The position numbers and the translations under genes were made by a program. The notes beneath the pieces are model-generated. The model was not told where the DNA came from. It did no database searches and was given only the letters and a program-made list of their open reading frames with translations. A stretch of 64,000 bases of DNA from Marinobacter sp. SS5-14b. Its GTDB lineage: Bacteria > Pseudomonadota > Gammaproteobacteria > Pseudomonadales > Oleiphilaceae. Location: the NCBI RefSeq assembly GCF_030541005.1, contig NZ_JASSVM010000004.1, positions 124,001 to 188,000 of the forward strand, read 5' to 3'. Below, in pieces: positions 9,656 through 21,390 of this stretch; position 1 is the first letter of the stretch; every line of letters begins with the position of its first letter.

Positions 9656-9697
9656 TTGATAATGATCAATAGCATCACTGATACATCTTTATATCCT
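9656..9697 (+). promoter_or_regulatory. Perfect Fnr/Anr/Dnr box and promoter for norC
   Basis: TTGATAATGATCAA at 9656-9669 matches the Fnr-family consensus TTGAT-N4-ATCAA in all ten specified bases. A -10-like TATCCT lies at 9692-9697, putting the box centre close to -41.5, the class II activation position. This is the expected arrangement for Dnr/Nnr control of nitric oxide reductase genes. The start codon of norC is 72 bases further on. Confidence 0.85.
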
Positions 9698-9740
9698 AGT
9701 GGCGCAGTCAGGTATTCCAAACAACCAAGGAGAGAGACCA

Positions 9741-11616
<1,876 letters not shown>

Positions 11617-11628
11617 TAGGGCAATATC

Positions 11629-11650
11629 GCCGGGGCCTTCGGGCCCCGGC
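11629..11650 (+). other. Strong UUCG-capped hairpin after norB
   Basis: Nine perfect base pairs (11629-11637 with 11642-11650) close a TTCG tetraloop, giving an extremely stable C(UUCG)G hairpin 13 bases after the norB stop. No T-tract follows, so it is not a standard terminator. It more likely protects the 3' end of norCB mRNA or reduces transcription into the downstream genes. Confidence 0.6.
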
Positions 11651-11676
11651 ACTCACCTCAACCCTGGACCACCTTC

Positions 11677-12627
11677 GTGCATGCGCAAACCGTTAACCCG
11701 AAAGACACCCTCCAGCAGAAGCGCCTGATCACCCGCTGCGCCTTTTTCCTGCTGTTCCTGCTTGCGCCTGTCCTCAATATCTTCCGTTACGACCTGACCG
11801 AAACCCATTTCGTACTGCTGGGTTTCCCGCTTTCGTTTAACCTGAATCTCGACTGGGTAGCCCAAAGCACGCCCGCCGAAGTGGCCGGGCAGATTCTGTT
11901 CTGGTTCATACTGCCGATTCTGGTTCTGGTTCCCCTGGCGCTGTGGATCGCGTTCAAGTGGGGCCGCCTTTATTGTGGCTGGTTATGCCCGCACTTTTCC
12001 GTTGTCGAAACCATCAACGACCTGATGACCCGCATCACCGGCCGCCCCACCCTGTGGGAAGCCCTGAGAAAAGGCAGCACCGGCAAAGCCATCCACTGGG
12101 CCGGCCTTACGTTTATTTGCGCCCTGATCGGATTCTCCTGGGCTCTGGCATTGCTGTCCTACCTGCTCCCACCAATCCCGCTGTACACCGACCTGGTCAC
12201 CGGCCAGATCGGCCTGTACCCGGCCATTTTTCTGGCGGTGGCCACCGCCGTTTTCACCTTTGATTTTCTGTTCGCCCGGCACCTGTTCTGCAAATACGGC
12301 TGCGCCGTAGGTCTGGTGCAAAGCATCGCCTGGATGACCAACGGCAAGGGCCGGGTAGTGACCTTCGACACCAAGCGCGCAGCCGCTTGCCGGGATTGCA
12401 CCAAGGCCTGCGACGAGGCCTGCCCCATGCGGCTGCCCACCCGCAGCCACAAGCGGGCAAAATTCAGTTGTACCCAGTGCCTGCAGTGCGTCAGCGCCTG
12501 CCGCGAGGTACAGAAAGATAACCCGGCGGGTTCCCTGTTAACCTGGGAGCCCGGCACACCGAGCAAGCAAACGGTGTTGATTCCCGTGCGTCAGGTGGAC
12601 AACTCACCGCGCCAAGCTCGCGTCTGA
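11677..12627 (+). CDS. Membrane polyferredoxin (NapH/CcoG/NosR-like) in the nor operon
   Basis: 316 residues from a GTG at 11677; no better start is available in frame. Five membrane helices come first, with the YCGWLCPHFSVVE motif (~105) and FCKYGCAVGLVQS (~208) seen in NapH/RdxA/NosR-type proteins. Two 4Fe-4S motifs follow: CRDCTKACDEACP (~236) and CTQCLQCVSAC (~265). The role is electron transfer or cofactor delivery at the cytoplasmic face. It sits between norB and norD, so a role in NO-reductase maturation or in feeding electrons to it is likely. Which, the sequence does not say. Confidence 0.8.
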   Translation: MHAQTVNPKDTLQQKRLITRCAFFLLFLLAPVLNIFRYDLTETHFVLLGFPLSFNLNLDWVAQSTPAEVAGQILFWFILPILVLVPLALWIAFKWGRLYCGWLCPHFSVVETINDLMTRITGRPTLWEALRKGSTGKAIHWAGLTFICALIGFSWALALLSYLLPPIPLYTDLVTGQIGLYPAIFLAVATAVFTFDFLFARHLFCKYGCAVGLVQSIAWMTNGKGRVVTFDTKRAAACRDCTKACDEACPMRLPTRSHKRAKFSCTQCLQCVSACREVQKDNPAGSLLTWEPGTPSKQTVLIPVRQVDNSPRQARV

Positions 12628-12641
12628 AATCAGGAGTCGAT

Positions 12642-14465
12642 ATGGAAGAGTGGGTCGGATTAAAGTGGCACGACTACGTTACCCGCCAGGCCATGGGCGA
12701 GTTTCCCGAATACGCCGTGCATCTGAAAGACGAAGCCCGCACCCTGGGCGTACTGTTCCGAGCGATGGGCGGCGATCCGGCCCTGAGCCTGGTTATGGCC
12801 GAGCCCAGACACTTTCAGATTCGCCGAAAATTCCTGCAGAAACTGGCGGGCACCCACCGCAAATTTGAACTGGCCTGGCGCGACGAGGAAAGCCTGCGGC
12901 TGCCAGACCGGCTGGCCCTGTTTCCGTCCTTCAAGGTCAACCGTGAACTTTATCTCTGGCTTGCGGCCCTGGCCTCTCTGGGCGAGATTAACCATCACAG
13001 CTGGCTCAAGGGCAATCAGGCTATGGTGCAGGAGCTGCTTGCCCGCTGGCCGGGCCTGGAGCCCATGTACCAGCGGCTGGTCAAACACACCCTGCGGTGG
13101 CGGCCAACTCCGGAAAGCCTGCCCGGCAACGAAGGCAAGCGTGAGGCCGCCATTCGGCAAGCCCTGATTCACCCCGGCAGCGTAGATGACCTGCCCGATG
13201 CCCTCACCGACCCCTGGCCCGTTGTGCTCTGGCTCTATCCGGTTCTAGGCCGAGGAAAACTGACTGGACAGGTCATTGGCGATGACAACACCCTGTCCAA
13301 ATCCGGCGGTCTGGCAAAGAAACGCAAACGCCGTCGCGCCGAGCGGGTAGACGCTTTCGATAAAGATCAGGGGCTCATGCTGTTCCGGCTTGAGAGCATG
13401 TTCTCCTGGTCTGAATTTATCCCCATCGATAGGGCCGGCGATGACAGCGAAGAAGACGATGCCGACGCCGTAGCCGACGACATGGATATGATCTCGGTCT
13501 CCCAGGATCGTCGCGAAGCCTCATCGGCCATCAAGTTCGACCTGGACCTGCCCTCCGAGGAAAACGACGACCTGTTTCTGGGTCCGGGTATTCACCTGCC
13601 GGAATGGGATTGGCGGCGTCAGGACTACCGGGAAAGCTTCTGCTGCCTGCAGCCAATGCTCAGTAAAGATGCCGTTCCGTCTCCGCTGCCAGAACGCCTG
13701 AACCGCTCCGCCCAGACCCTACGCAGGCAGTTCAACGCCCTGAAGCCCCTGCGCCAGTGGGAACGCCGGCAACTGGAAGGTGAAGAGCTGGATCTGGACG
13801 CCTGCCTGGAGCGTGTCGTCCAGCACAAGCGGGGGATTGGTGAGGTGGACCAGAAACTGTTCCGCCAGTGCAAGCAGAACCAGCGTGACCTGGCGTGCCT
13901 GGTGCTGACGGATATTTCGCTGTCCACCGACACCTTCATCAACAACAACCAACGGGTCATCGACATTGCCCGTGACGGCCTGCAGTTGCTGAGCGAAGCC
14001 CTCACCGCCAGCCGCGACCCCTTCGCGCTGTTTGCATTTTCATCCCGGCGCAGGGACCACATTCGCTTTCACCACATAAAGGGGTTTGACGAACCCTACA
14101 ACGACACCACCCGTGGCCGTATTCAGGCACTGGAACCCGGTTACTATACCCGCATGGGCGCTGCCATCCGCCAATCCATCAAACTGCTGCGGGGCCGGCC
14201 CGAACACCAGAAAATCCTGTTACTGCTGACCGACGGCAAACCCAACGATCTGGACCTGTACGAAGGCCGCTACGGCGTGGAAGACACCCGAATGGCCGTT
14301 CAGGAAGCCCACCGGGCAGGCCTGACCCCCTTCTGCGTGACCATTGACGAAGAAGCCAACGAATACCTGCCCTACGTCTTCGGCAGCAGCAACTTCGTGG
14401 TCATCAAAGACCCCACGCAGCTACCCGCTCAGCTACCCAAGCTTTACCTGAACCTGACCCGTTAA
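12642..14465 (+). CDS. norD: Nitric oxide reductase activation protein NorD
   Basis: 607 residues, ATG preceded by CAGGAG. The C-terminal ~190 residues are a von Willebrand factor A domain with an intact MIDAS: DISLSTDTF, a central Thr (PGYYTRMGAAIRQS) and LLTDGKPND. The middle region is acidic (GDDSEEDDADAVADD), usual for this family. NorD works with the AAA+ protein NorQ to insert non-haem iron into NorB. In this window norQ lies on the opposite strand 1.4 kb downstream. Confidence 0.93.
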   Translation: MEEWVGLKWHDYVTRQAMGEFPEYAVHLKDEARTLGVLFRAMGGDPALSLVMAEPRHFQIRRKFLQKLAGTHRKFELAWRDEESLRLPDRLALFPSFKVNRELYLWLAALASLGEINHHSWLKGNQAMVQELLARWPGLEPMYQRLVKHTLRWRPTPESLPGNEGKREAAIRQALIHPGSVDDLPDALTDPWPVVLWLYPVLGRGKLTGQVIGDDNTLSKSGGLAKKRKRRRAERVDAFDKDQGLMLFRLESMFSWSEFIPIDRAGDDSEEDDADAVADDMDMISVSQDRREASSAIKFDLDLPSEENDDLFLGPGIHLPEWDWRRQDYRESFCCLQPMLSKDAVPSPLPERLNRSAQTLRRQFNALKPLRQWERRQLEGEELDLDACLERVVQHKRGIGEVDQKLFRQCKQNQRDLACLVLTDISLSTDTFINNNQRVIDIARDGLQLLSEALTASRDPFALFAFSSRRRDHIRFHHIKGFDEPYNDTTRGRIQALEPGYYTRMGAAIRQSIKLLRGRPEHQKILLLLTDGKPNDLDLYEGRYGVEDTRMAVQEAHRAGLTPFCVTIDEEANEYLPYVFGSSNFVVIKDPTQLPAQLPKLYLNLTR

Positions 14466-14476
14466 CGGAGACTGTA

Positions 14477-15052
14477 ATGGCTAACGTTCAAATCGAACGT
14501 ACACGGCACCTGCCAGGCGACATCGCCGTCTGGTTTTTTATCTTCGCGGAGTTAGCCGTTTTCGGCATTATGTTTATCGGCTTCGGCGTCGCCCGCAGCC
14601 TGGACCCGGCTACCTTCTCCGCAGGGCGGGAAGCCCTTCACCCCTGGACCGGCCTGATCAACACCATCGGCCTGATCACCGCCAGCTACCTGGTCGCCCT
14701 GTCGGTACACCGCCTGCGCGATCGCAAGACCGGGGCCTCAGCTTTGCTCTGGGGCGCCATCGCCGCCTCATCGATCTACACCTTCGGCAAAATCTGGGAA
14801 TACGCCGACCTGTACTCCAACGGCTACAACCTGGGTACCGACACCTTCTTCATGTTTTATTTTTTCCTGACCTTCTTCCACTTCATGCACGTCGTGCTGG
14901 GCCAGATCATCCTGGTGGTCCTGGCCGTAAAGGTGAAAAAAGGCGACTACAACGGCGACGACATGAACGGCATGGAATCCGGCGCCTCGTACTGGCACAT
15001 GGTCGACCTCGTGTGGCTGGTGCTGTTCCCCATGCTCTATGTTCTGGCGTAA
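14477..15052 (+). CDS. norE: NorE, cytochrome c oxidase subunit III-like protein
   Basis: 191 residues, five membrane helices, belonging to the haem-copper oxidase subunit III family (GDIAVWFFIFAELAVFGIMF; FFLTFFHFMHVVLGQIILV). It is not required for the NorCB core complex but improves NO reductase activity in organisms where it has been tested. It begins 11 bases after norD with ACGGAG before the ATG, and is followed by norF. Confidence 0.9.
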   Translation: MANVQIERTRHLPGDIAVWFFIFAELAVFGIMFIGFGVARSLDPATFSAGREALHPWTGLINTIGLITASYLVALSVHRLRDRKTGASALLWGAIAASSIYTFGKIWEYADLYSNGYNLGTDTFFMFYFFLTFFHFMHVVLGQIILVVLAVKVKKGDYNGDDMNGMESGASYWHMVDLVWLVLFPMLYVLA

Positions 15053-15064
15053 GGAGAGATGCCC

Positions 15065-15304
15065 ATGTTAGCGGTTTATATCATCCTGATAATTTGCACC
15101 ATGACACCGGTAATCGCCATGCAGATGGGTGCCGACCCTCTGATTCTGATCTGGCTGGTGTTCGCGCTGGTGATTGTCAAAGCGGTACTGCTGGTGGACC
15201 ATTTCATGGAAATGAAACACGCGCCGCTCGGCTGGCGACTGGCGTCACAGGGCTGGGCAATTGTAGTGGTTGCAGTTCTGGCAGGAGTTCACGCCGCTGG
15301 TTGA
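15065..15304 (+). CDS. norF: NorF, small cytochrome c oxidase subunit IV-like membrane protein
   Basis: 79 residues with three hydrophobic helices and the KAVLLVDHFMEMKHAPLGWR segment typical of the prokaryotic COX4/NorF family. Two ATGs are possible, at 15059 and 15065. AAGGAG at 15051-15056 is only 2 bases from the first but 8 from the second, so I chose 15065. Partner of NorE; last gene of the plus-strand nor operon. A hairpin repeat element follows. Confidence 0.85.
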   Translation: MLAVYIILIICTMTPVIAMQMGADPLILIWLVFALVIVKAVLLVDHFMEMKHAPLGWRLASQGWAIVVVAVLAGVHAAG

Positions 15305-15367
15305 CACCTGAATCTGGAGCAAGCGCCAGGACTGAATTCGCGGAAGCCCGTGACACTGTCAGAAGGA

Positions 15368-15475
15368 GCGGCCGGGTAGGCCTTCCCAAAACTGTGCGGA
15401 GCCATGGATGGCGGAGCCCAAGCGCCACATGGATGTGCCGCAAGGAGCGTGTTTTGGGAAGGCCTACCCGGCCGC
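15368..15475 (+). repeat. Dispersed hairpin element, copy A, with two NGGA-loop hairpins
   Basis: A perfect 25-bp inverted repeat (15368-15392 with 15451-15475) encloses a 58-base core. Inside the core, GCCATGGATGGC (15401-15412) and CACATGGATGTG (15426-15437) each fold into a short stem with a TGGA loop, and AAGGAG follows at 15442-15447. The core matches copy B almost exactly and shares the layout of copies C and D. It lies between norF and a convergent membrane-protein gene, with the GGA-bearing strand reading in the norF direction. Short open frames across it are artefacts of the palindrome. Confidence 0.85.
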
Positions 15476-15497
15476 GACCTCACCCATAATCAAGAGT

Positions 15498-15872
15498 TCA
15501 CAAAAAGCGCCGCGGAAAATAAGGGGGCTTATTGCCAATAGCCTGAGCCAACGCGACCATACCCCAAAGCACAAACGACGTGTGCAGCACGATGGCCCAG
15601 ACAATCGCAAAGGTCCAGAAATTCCCCGTATTGCCAAACAGCAACCAGGAAATCCCCACACCAGAGCCGATCAAAACCGCACCCAGAACCGACATACACA
15701 CCGCCGCCTTACTGTGAGCCCGGCGCAACGCACTGGCCTCCCCCGACTTCAGGAACATCCACAACAACACCCCGAAGCCAATGATCGGCAATGCCAACAA
15801 ATTCAACAAATACCAAGCAATCGGGGCAATTGCCCCGGGCGATTCATTCTTCCGACTGCCCGAATAAGGCAT
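15498..15872 (-). CDS. Small membrane protein next to norQ, function unknown
   Basis: 124 residues, four predicted membrane helices (~17-37, 57-78, 84-103, 105-118). It starts at the ATG at 15872 inside the end of norQ, overlapping by 29 bases, so it is probably cotranslated with norQ. I recognise no catalytic motif. Position suggests a denitrification accessory role, but this is inference only. Confidence 0.65.
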   Translation of the reverse strand: MPYSGSRKNESPGAIAPIAWYLLNLLALPIIGFGVLLWMFLKSGEASALRRAHSKAAVCMSVLGAVLIGSGVGISWLLFGNTGNFWTFAIVWAIVLHTSFVLWGMVALAQAIGNKPPYFPRRFL

Positions 15873-16626
15873 ACACCACCTCCATTAGTGCGTTAACGGT
15901 CACCGCGTCATCCGATAGAGGCTCGATCATACCGGCCCTGCAGGCCTCCACCGCAGGCATACCTGACGCCATCAAATAAGCCGTATGAATCAACAACCGC
16001 GTGGAAGCAGCCTCCTCCAGATCGTGGTCCTTCAGCTTACGCAACGACGTTGCCAGGCCCACCAACTGCTTTGCAAGATCCGCATCACAGCCAGATTCCT
16101 GCTGAACAATGGTTTGCTCTACTTCCGGCTCAGGGTAATCAAAGCTCATCGAAACAAACCGCTGCCGGGTGCTCGGCTTCATGCCCTTCAGCAAGCTCTG
16201 ATAGCCCGGGTTGTAGGAGACCACCAGCATGAAGCCGGGCGCGGCCTTCAACAATTCACCGGTCCGCTCGATCGGCAGTTCCCGGCGATCGTCAGCCAAC
16301 GGGTGCAGCACAACCGTGGTGTCCTTTCTTGCTTCAACTACCTCATCAAGATAGCAGATGCCACCTTCCCTGACCGCCCGGGTCAAAGGCCCATCCTGCC
16401 AGTAGGTGCCATCGGGACCGATCAGGTGGCGACCCACCAGATCAGAAGCGGTGAGATCATCATGACATGCGACGGTATAAACCGGGCGCCCCAATTGCTC
16501 GGCCATGTAACGCACGAAACGGGTTTTACCGCATCCTGTCGGGCCTTTGATCAGTACTGGAAGACCGTTGTCGGCCGCTGCACGGAACAGCTCTACTTCG
16601 TTGCCTGCTGGCTGGTAAAACGTCAT
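15844..16626 (-). CDS. norQ: NorQ/NirQ/CbbQ-type AAA+ ATPase
   Basis: 260 residues. Walker A is GPTGCGKT (28-35), Walker B GGICYLDEV (~88-96), and the sensor region AAPGFMLVVSYNPGYQSL is characteristic of the CbbQ/NirQ/NorQ/GpvN family. With NorD it forms a MoxR-like activation pair that inserts FeB into NorB. Its start overlaps the stop of the preceding solute-binding gene by 4 bases (ATGA). It is unusual in being on the opposite strand from norCBDEF, in an operon with nirC and nirF. Confidence 0.93.
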   Translation of the reverse strand: MTFYQPAGNEVELFRAAADNGLPVLIKGPTGCGKTRFVRYMAEQLGRPVYTVACHDDLTASDLVGRHLIGPDGTYWQDGPLTRAVREGGICYLDEVVEARKDTTVVLHPLADDRRELPIERTGELLKAAPGFMLVVSYNPGYQSLLKGMKPSTRQRFVSMSFDYPEPEVEQTIVQQESGCDADLAKQLVGLATSLRKLKDHDLEEAASTRLLIHTAYLMASGMPAVEACRAGMIEPLSDDAVTVNALMEVVYALFGQSEE

Positions 16627-17369
16627 TGACTGGATTCCTTATGTTGCCTGGATTCGGGTGCAGAAAACTGATGCACCCATTCCGGAAAAATCTGAAAGAT
16701 CTGGCGGTCGTCTTGTCTTTTCAGCTTTGCGAGAGCGGTGAGACAGGGGGCCACGGCCCCTTCAGGGTCAAACTCCTGTGTTCCGGCATACCACCCGGCG
16801 CCTTCAACTGTCGCTCCCTGCCAGGTAATAACCAAGCTTTGCGTCGCCATCAGAGGCTGTACAAATGCCAGTTCAGAGACCGCAGCGTGGGTGTTGTTAT
16901 GCAACAGCAACCCCAGCGCAGAACTGTAATCTGCAGCTTCATAGCGCTGCCCCCTCGAGGGCCTGACACCCTGTTGCGCCAACGCCTCCAGCGCCAGCTC
17001 GCCGCCCACCGGATCGGCTCCGGCAACCACTGAGACGTCCCGCCCCTGCAGCTCGGCAAGCCCGCGAACGCCCGCCGTTGCCCGGGTGACCCACACAGGC
17101 ACCGGCGCGGTGCCACGTCGACTCAACGCCCGGAGAAAAAGCTCACCCCGGCCCTCGCCGGGATGAAAGCTCAGGTGGCTGGGTGCCCCCGGCTCGAACA
17201 CAAGCTCGGCGACACATCCGTTCCTGGCAAGAAACGCTTCCATCCGGTTCTTCGCTACCGATGTTGACTCCAGCTCTGTCAGCACACGCAGCCGGATTGG
17301 CTCGCTGGCGCCCGCAGCCGGTACTGCGGCCACAAGCGTGGCCATCACCCACCAGCAACGGATACTCAC
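16623..17369 (-). CDS. PhnD-like periplasmic substrate-binding protein in the nir/nor operon
   Basis: 248 residues from a GTG at 17369, one base after the nirF stop (TAAGGTG). The N-terminus CWWVMATLVAAVPAAGASEP is a signal peptide. The body resembles PhnD/SsuA/transferrin-like binding proteins: GRGELFLRALSRRG, VRGLAELQGRDVSVVAG, and YEAADYSSALGLLLHNNTHAAVSE. No permease or ATPase accompanies it. It is locked in an operon between nirF and norQ, so it presumably helps nitrite or NO reductase maturation, for example by holding a metal or cofactor. That is inference. Confidence 0.65.
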   Translation of the reverse strand: MSIRCWWVMATLVAAVPAAGASEPIRLRVLTELESTSVAKNRMEAFLARNGCVAELVFEPGAPSHLSFHPGEGRGELFLRALSRRGTAPVPVWVTRATAGVRGLAELQGRDVSVVAGADPVGGELALEALAQQGVRPSRGQRYEAADYSSALGLLLHNNTHAAVSELAFVQPLMATQSLVITWQGATVEGAGWYAGTQEFDPEGAVAPCLTALAKLKRQDDRQIFQIFPEWVHQFSAPESRQHKESSQ

Positions 17370-17370
17370 C

Positions 17371-18573
17371 TTACAACCCCAGGGCGTGCGCCCGGTTGGT
17401 GAAAAAGATACCCGAGGGCTTCTGGGCCGGAAGTGTGGCGACTTCCTCCAGCGTACGAGTGTTGTACACGGTAATGCGGTCGCTATCCCGGGAGGACACC
17501 CACACCTCTTCACCGCGAGGCGTGAATTCCATGTGCAATACCGATTTGCCAGGTTCCAGGGTGCGTACAACCTCACGGGTCTGGGAATCAATCACCTGCA
17601 CCACATTGTTCTTCGGGTGAGCAAAACTGACCCAGATCTGGCGGTTATCCGGACTGGCCATCACAAACACCGGCTGACCCTGAACGGGAATACGCTGCAC
17701 CATGCTCCAGTCGTCCATCTTCGCCACCAAGACTTCGTGGCGACCAACCGCGGGCACGAATGCGTGGCCATCCGCAATCGCCCAGCCTTCCAGGTGCGGC
17801 ATCTTGTAGACCGGCAAGCGCTGCTCACCCTTACCATAGTCCGGCAGGATAGTCTGAGCGCCCTGCTCCGGGTGCCACAAATCCATCATCGACAAGCCAT
17901 CTTCGCCAAACAGGCCCGCAATGTAATAGCGGCCATCCGGGGTGATCAGTGCATCGTAGGGCTCTTTACCTGCGGGATGCCGGGTGACTTCTGGGGGTGT
18001 AGCCATCATATCCACGGTCCAGATTTCCCCGGCCTCGAACAGGCTGAAAACGAACTGGTTTCCGGGAGCATCGACCAGACCGACGGTTTTCGACTGGTCC
18101 TGCTCACCGTTGTCGTTGACATAGTTCGCCGGCAGAGTCAGCACGGTGTCCAGCGTTTCACTGTCGAACACGTTCACGCCGCCCGGCTCATAGTTGGACA
18201 CCGCTACATAGCGACCGTCCTGAGAAATAGCACCACCAATGCTGTTGCCGGACTGGATCACCCGGTTAACAATTTGTTGAGTTAGCAAATCCACCTTCGT
18301 GAGGCCGCCGTCGCGCCCGAACACATAACCGTATCGGGCATCCCGGGAATACACCACGGAGGCGTGTGAGAGGTCACCCAAGCCTTCAACCCGCCCCAGA
18401 ATGTCGTGTTCCGAATGGTCGATCACCAACACCGAGCCAGTCGCCCGCTCAACAATCAGGCCCAGATCACCGGTACCGCGCAACTCGACCGGTTCCTGAG
18501 ACTGCATGGTCTGACAGCCGGACAACAGAGTTGCAGCAATGAATGTTGCGATCAGGGAGGTCAGTTTTCTCAT
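17371..18573 (-). CDS. nirF: NirF, haem d1 biosynthesis protein
   Basis: 400 residues with a lipoprotein signal (LTSLIATFIAATLLSGC), so the mature protein is likely anchored in the periplasm. The rest is an eight-bladed propeller related to the d1 domain of NirS and NirN (HDILGRVEGLGDLSHASVVY; PGKSVLHMEFTPRGEEVWVS). It acts late in haem d1 synthesis. The ATG at 18573 sits just before the signal peptide. It follows nirC by 25 bases. Confidence 0.93.
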   Translation of the reverse strand: MRKLTSLIATFIAATLLSGCQTMQSQEPVELRGTGDLGLIVERATGSVLVIDHSEHDILGRVEGLGDLSHASVVYSRDARYGYVFGRDGGLTKVDLLTQQIVNRVIQSGNSIGGAISQDGRYVAVSNYEPGGVNVFDSETLDTVLTLPANYVNDNGEQDQSKTVGLVDAPGNQFVFSLFEAGEIWTVDMMATPPEVTRHPAGKEPYDALITPDGRYYIAGLFGEDGLSMMDLWHPEQGAQTILPDYGKGEQRLPVYKMPHLEGWAIADGHAFVPAVGRHEVLVAKMDDWSMVQRIPVQGQPVFVMASPDNRQIWVSFAHPKNNVVQVIDSQTREVVRTLEPGKSVLHMEFTPRGEEVWVSSRDSDRITVYNTRTLEEVATLPAQKPSGIFFTNRAHALGL

Positions 18574-18598
18574 GGTATGTCCTTGGTCGATAACAGGG

Positions 18599-18955
18599 TT
18601 ATGGGTTGCTGCCACCGTCATCCAGTAAAGCACCAGATTTCAGTTGCTTGCTGATCCAGGCAATTTCCTGGTCCGTCAGCAGCGCTTTCCAGGGCGGCAT
18701 GGCCGTACCAGGAACCCCCTCACGAATAATGGCTTCAATGGCCGCTTCCGGCAGCGGATCGATATCCGAAGGCCGGAGTGGTGGCCCCAGGCCACCTTTA
18801 AACGTCAAGCCATGGCAGGAACCACAATCCTGTATGACAAAATTTTTCAGCTCCGCTTCGGTTTTGGGCTCTGCGGAAAACGCGAGTGCCGGCATCAACA
18901 CTAGCACAGCCAGAACTCCCGAATACCTGAACGCTTTACGACCCGAGCGATTCAT
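18599..18955 (-). CDS. nirC: NirC-type periplasmic c-type cytochrome
   Basis: 118 residues: signal peptide (~8-28, ending AFSA), haem c motif CGSCH at 44-48, and a methionine ligand in GTAMPPW. Small cytochromes of this kind (c55x, NirC) are encoded in nir clusters and help d1 haem maturation or donate electrons to NirS. I chose the ATG at 18955 as it puts the signal peptide at the N-terminus. It is divergent from nirS. No separate nirM (cytochrome c551) gene is visible in the window. Confidence 0.88.
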   Translation of the reverse strand: MNRSGRKAFRYSGVLAVLVLMPALAFSAEPKTEAELKNFVIQDCGSCHGLTFKGGLGPPLRPSDIDPLPEAAIEAIIREGVPGTAMPPWKALLTDQEIAWISKQLKSGALLDDGGSNP

Positions 18956-19095
18956 TCCCACATCTCCTGAACCTGTTTTGCCATGCTGCGGCGCTGAGGA
19001 AACCAGAACCTTGATATTGCTTAAATTTCCTGTAGGTATCCAGTGATCTTTGGGCATACCCACGGGGAGGTACTCTCTTGAATTCCGCCCGTTTT

Positions 19096-19109
19096 ATGAC
19101 ATTAATCAA
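19096..19109 (+). promoter_or_regulatory. Probable Fnr/Dnr box upstream of nirS
   Basis: ATGACATTAATCAA matches TTGAT-N4-ATCAA at 8 of 10 specified bases, with a perfect right half. It lies in the 215-base gap between divergent nirC and nirS, 62 bases before the nirS start. A weaker half-matching copy (TTGATATTGCTTAA, 19011-19024) nearer nirC could serve the other direction. Confidence 0.6.
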
Positions 19110-19125
19110 TGTTCATAAGCCTTAA

Positions 19126-20895
<1,770 letters not shown>

Positions 20896-20925
20896 TCCGG
20901 CCCCTGGCCCGGAGGAGATAGCCTG

Positions 20926-21390
20926 ATGAGACTGGATACAGTGGACAAGCAGCTGATCAATCACTACCAGCGAAACCTGCCGGTGTGTGAGCGCCCTTAT
21001 CAGGAGATGGCCAGCAACCTGGGCATCTCCGAGGACGAAGTGATCAGCCGGCTGGCTACACTCCAGTCGCATCAGGTTCTCAGCCGGGTCGGCCCGGTGT
21101 TTGAACACAGCCAGGCAGGCGCAAGCCTGCTGGCTGCCGTGGCTGCCCCACCCGAACAAATGGACATGGTGGCAGCCCGGATCAACAAAGCGCCCGGCGT
21201 GAATCATAATTACGCGCGGGAGCACACATACAATCTCTGGTTCGTAATGACCGCTCCGGATGAAGACACTCTGGACGAGCGACTCGACGAACTGGAACAC
21301 CACTTGAAGTTGCCCATACTCCGGCTCCCCATGGTTGAGGGTTATCACATTGACCTGGGCTTCGACATCGACTGGGACGCACTACCATGA
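20926..21390 (+). CDS. nirD: NirD, sirohaem decarboxylase subunit
   Basis: 154 residues, Lrp/AsnC-like fold: winged-helix N-terminus (LDTVDKQLINHYQRNLPV; LGISEDEVISRLATL) and a RAM-like domain with NHNYAREHTYNLWFVM. Together with NirL, NirG and NirH it forms the sirohaem decarboxylase that gives 12,18-didecarboxysirohaem on the way to haem d1. Its stop overlaps nirL by 4 bases. Confidence 0.88.
   Translation: MRLDTVDKQLINHYQRNLPVCERPYQEMASNLGISEDEVISRLATLQSHQVLSRVGPVFEHSQAGASLLAAVAAPPEQMDMVAARINKAPGVNHNYAREHTYNLWFVMTAPDEDTLDERLDELEHHLKLPILRLPMVEGYHIDLGFDIDWDALP

Noticed and set aside
15204..15483. Short open frames across the norF-downstream repeat
   Set aside because: They exist in all copies because the arms are palindromic; no ribosome site and no homology to known proteins. 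Same for frames at 26631-26819 and 39340-39579.
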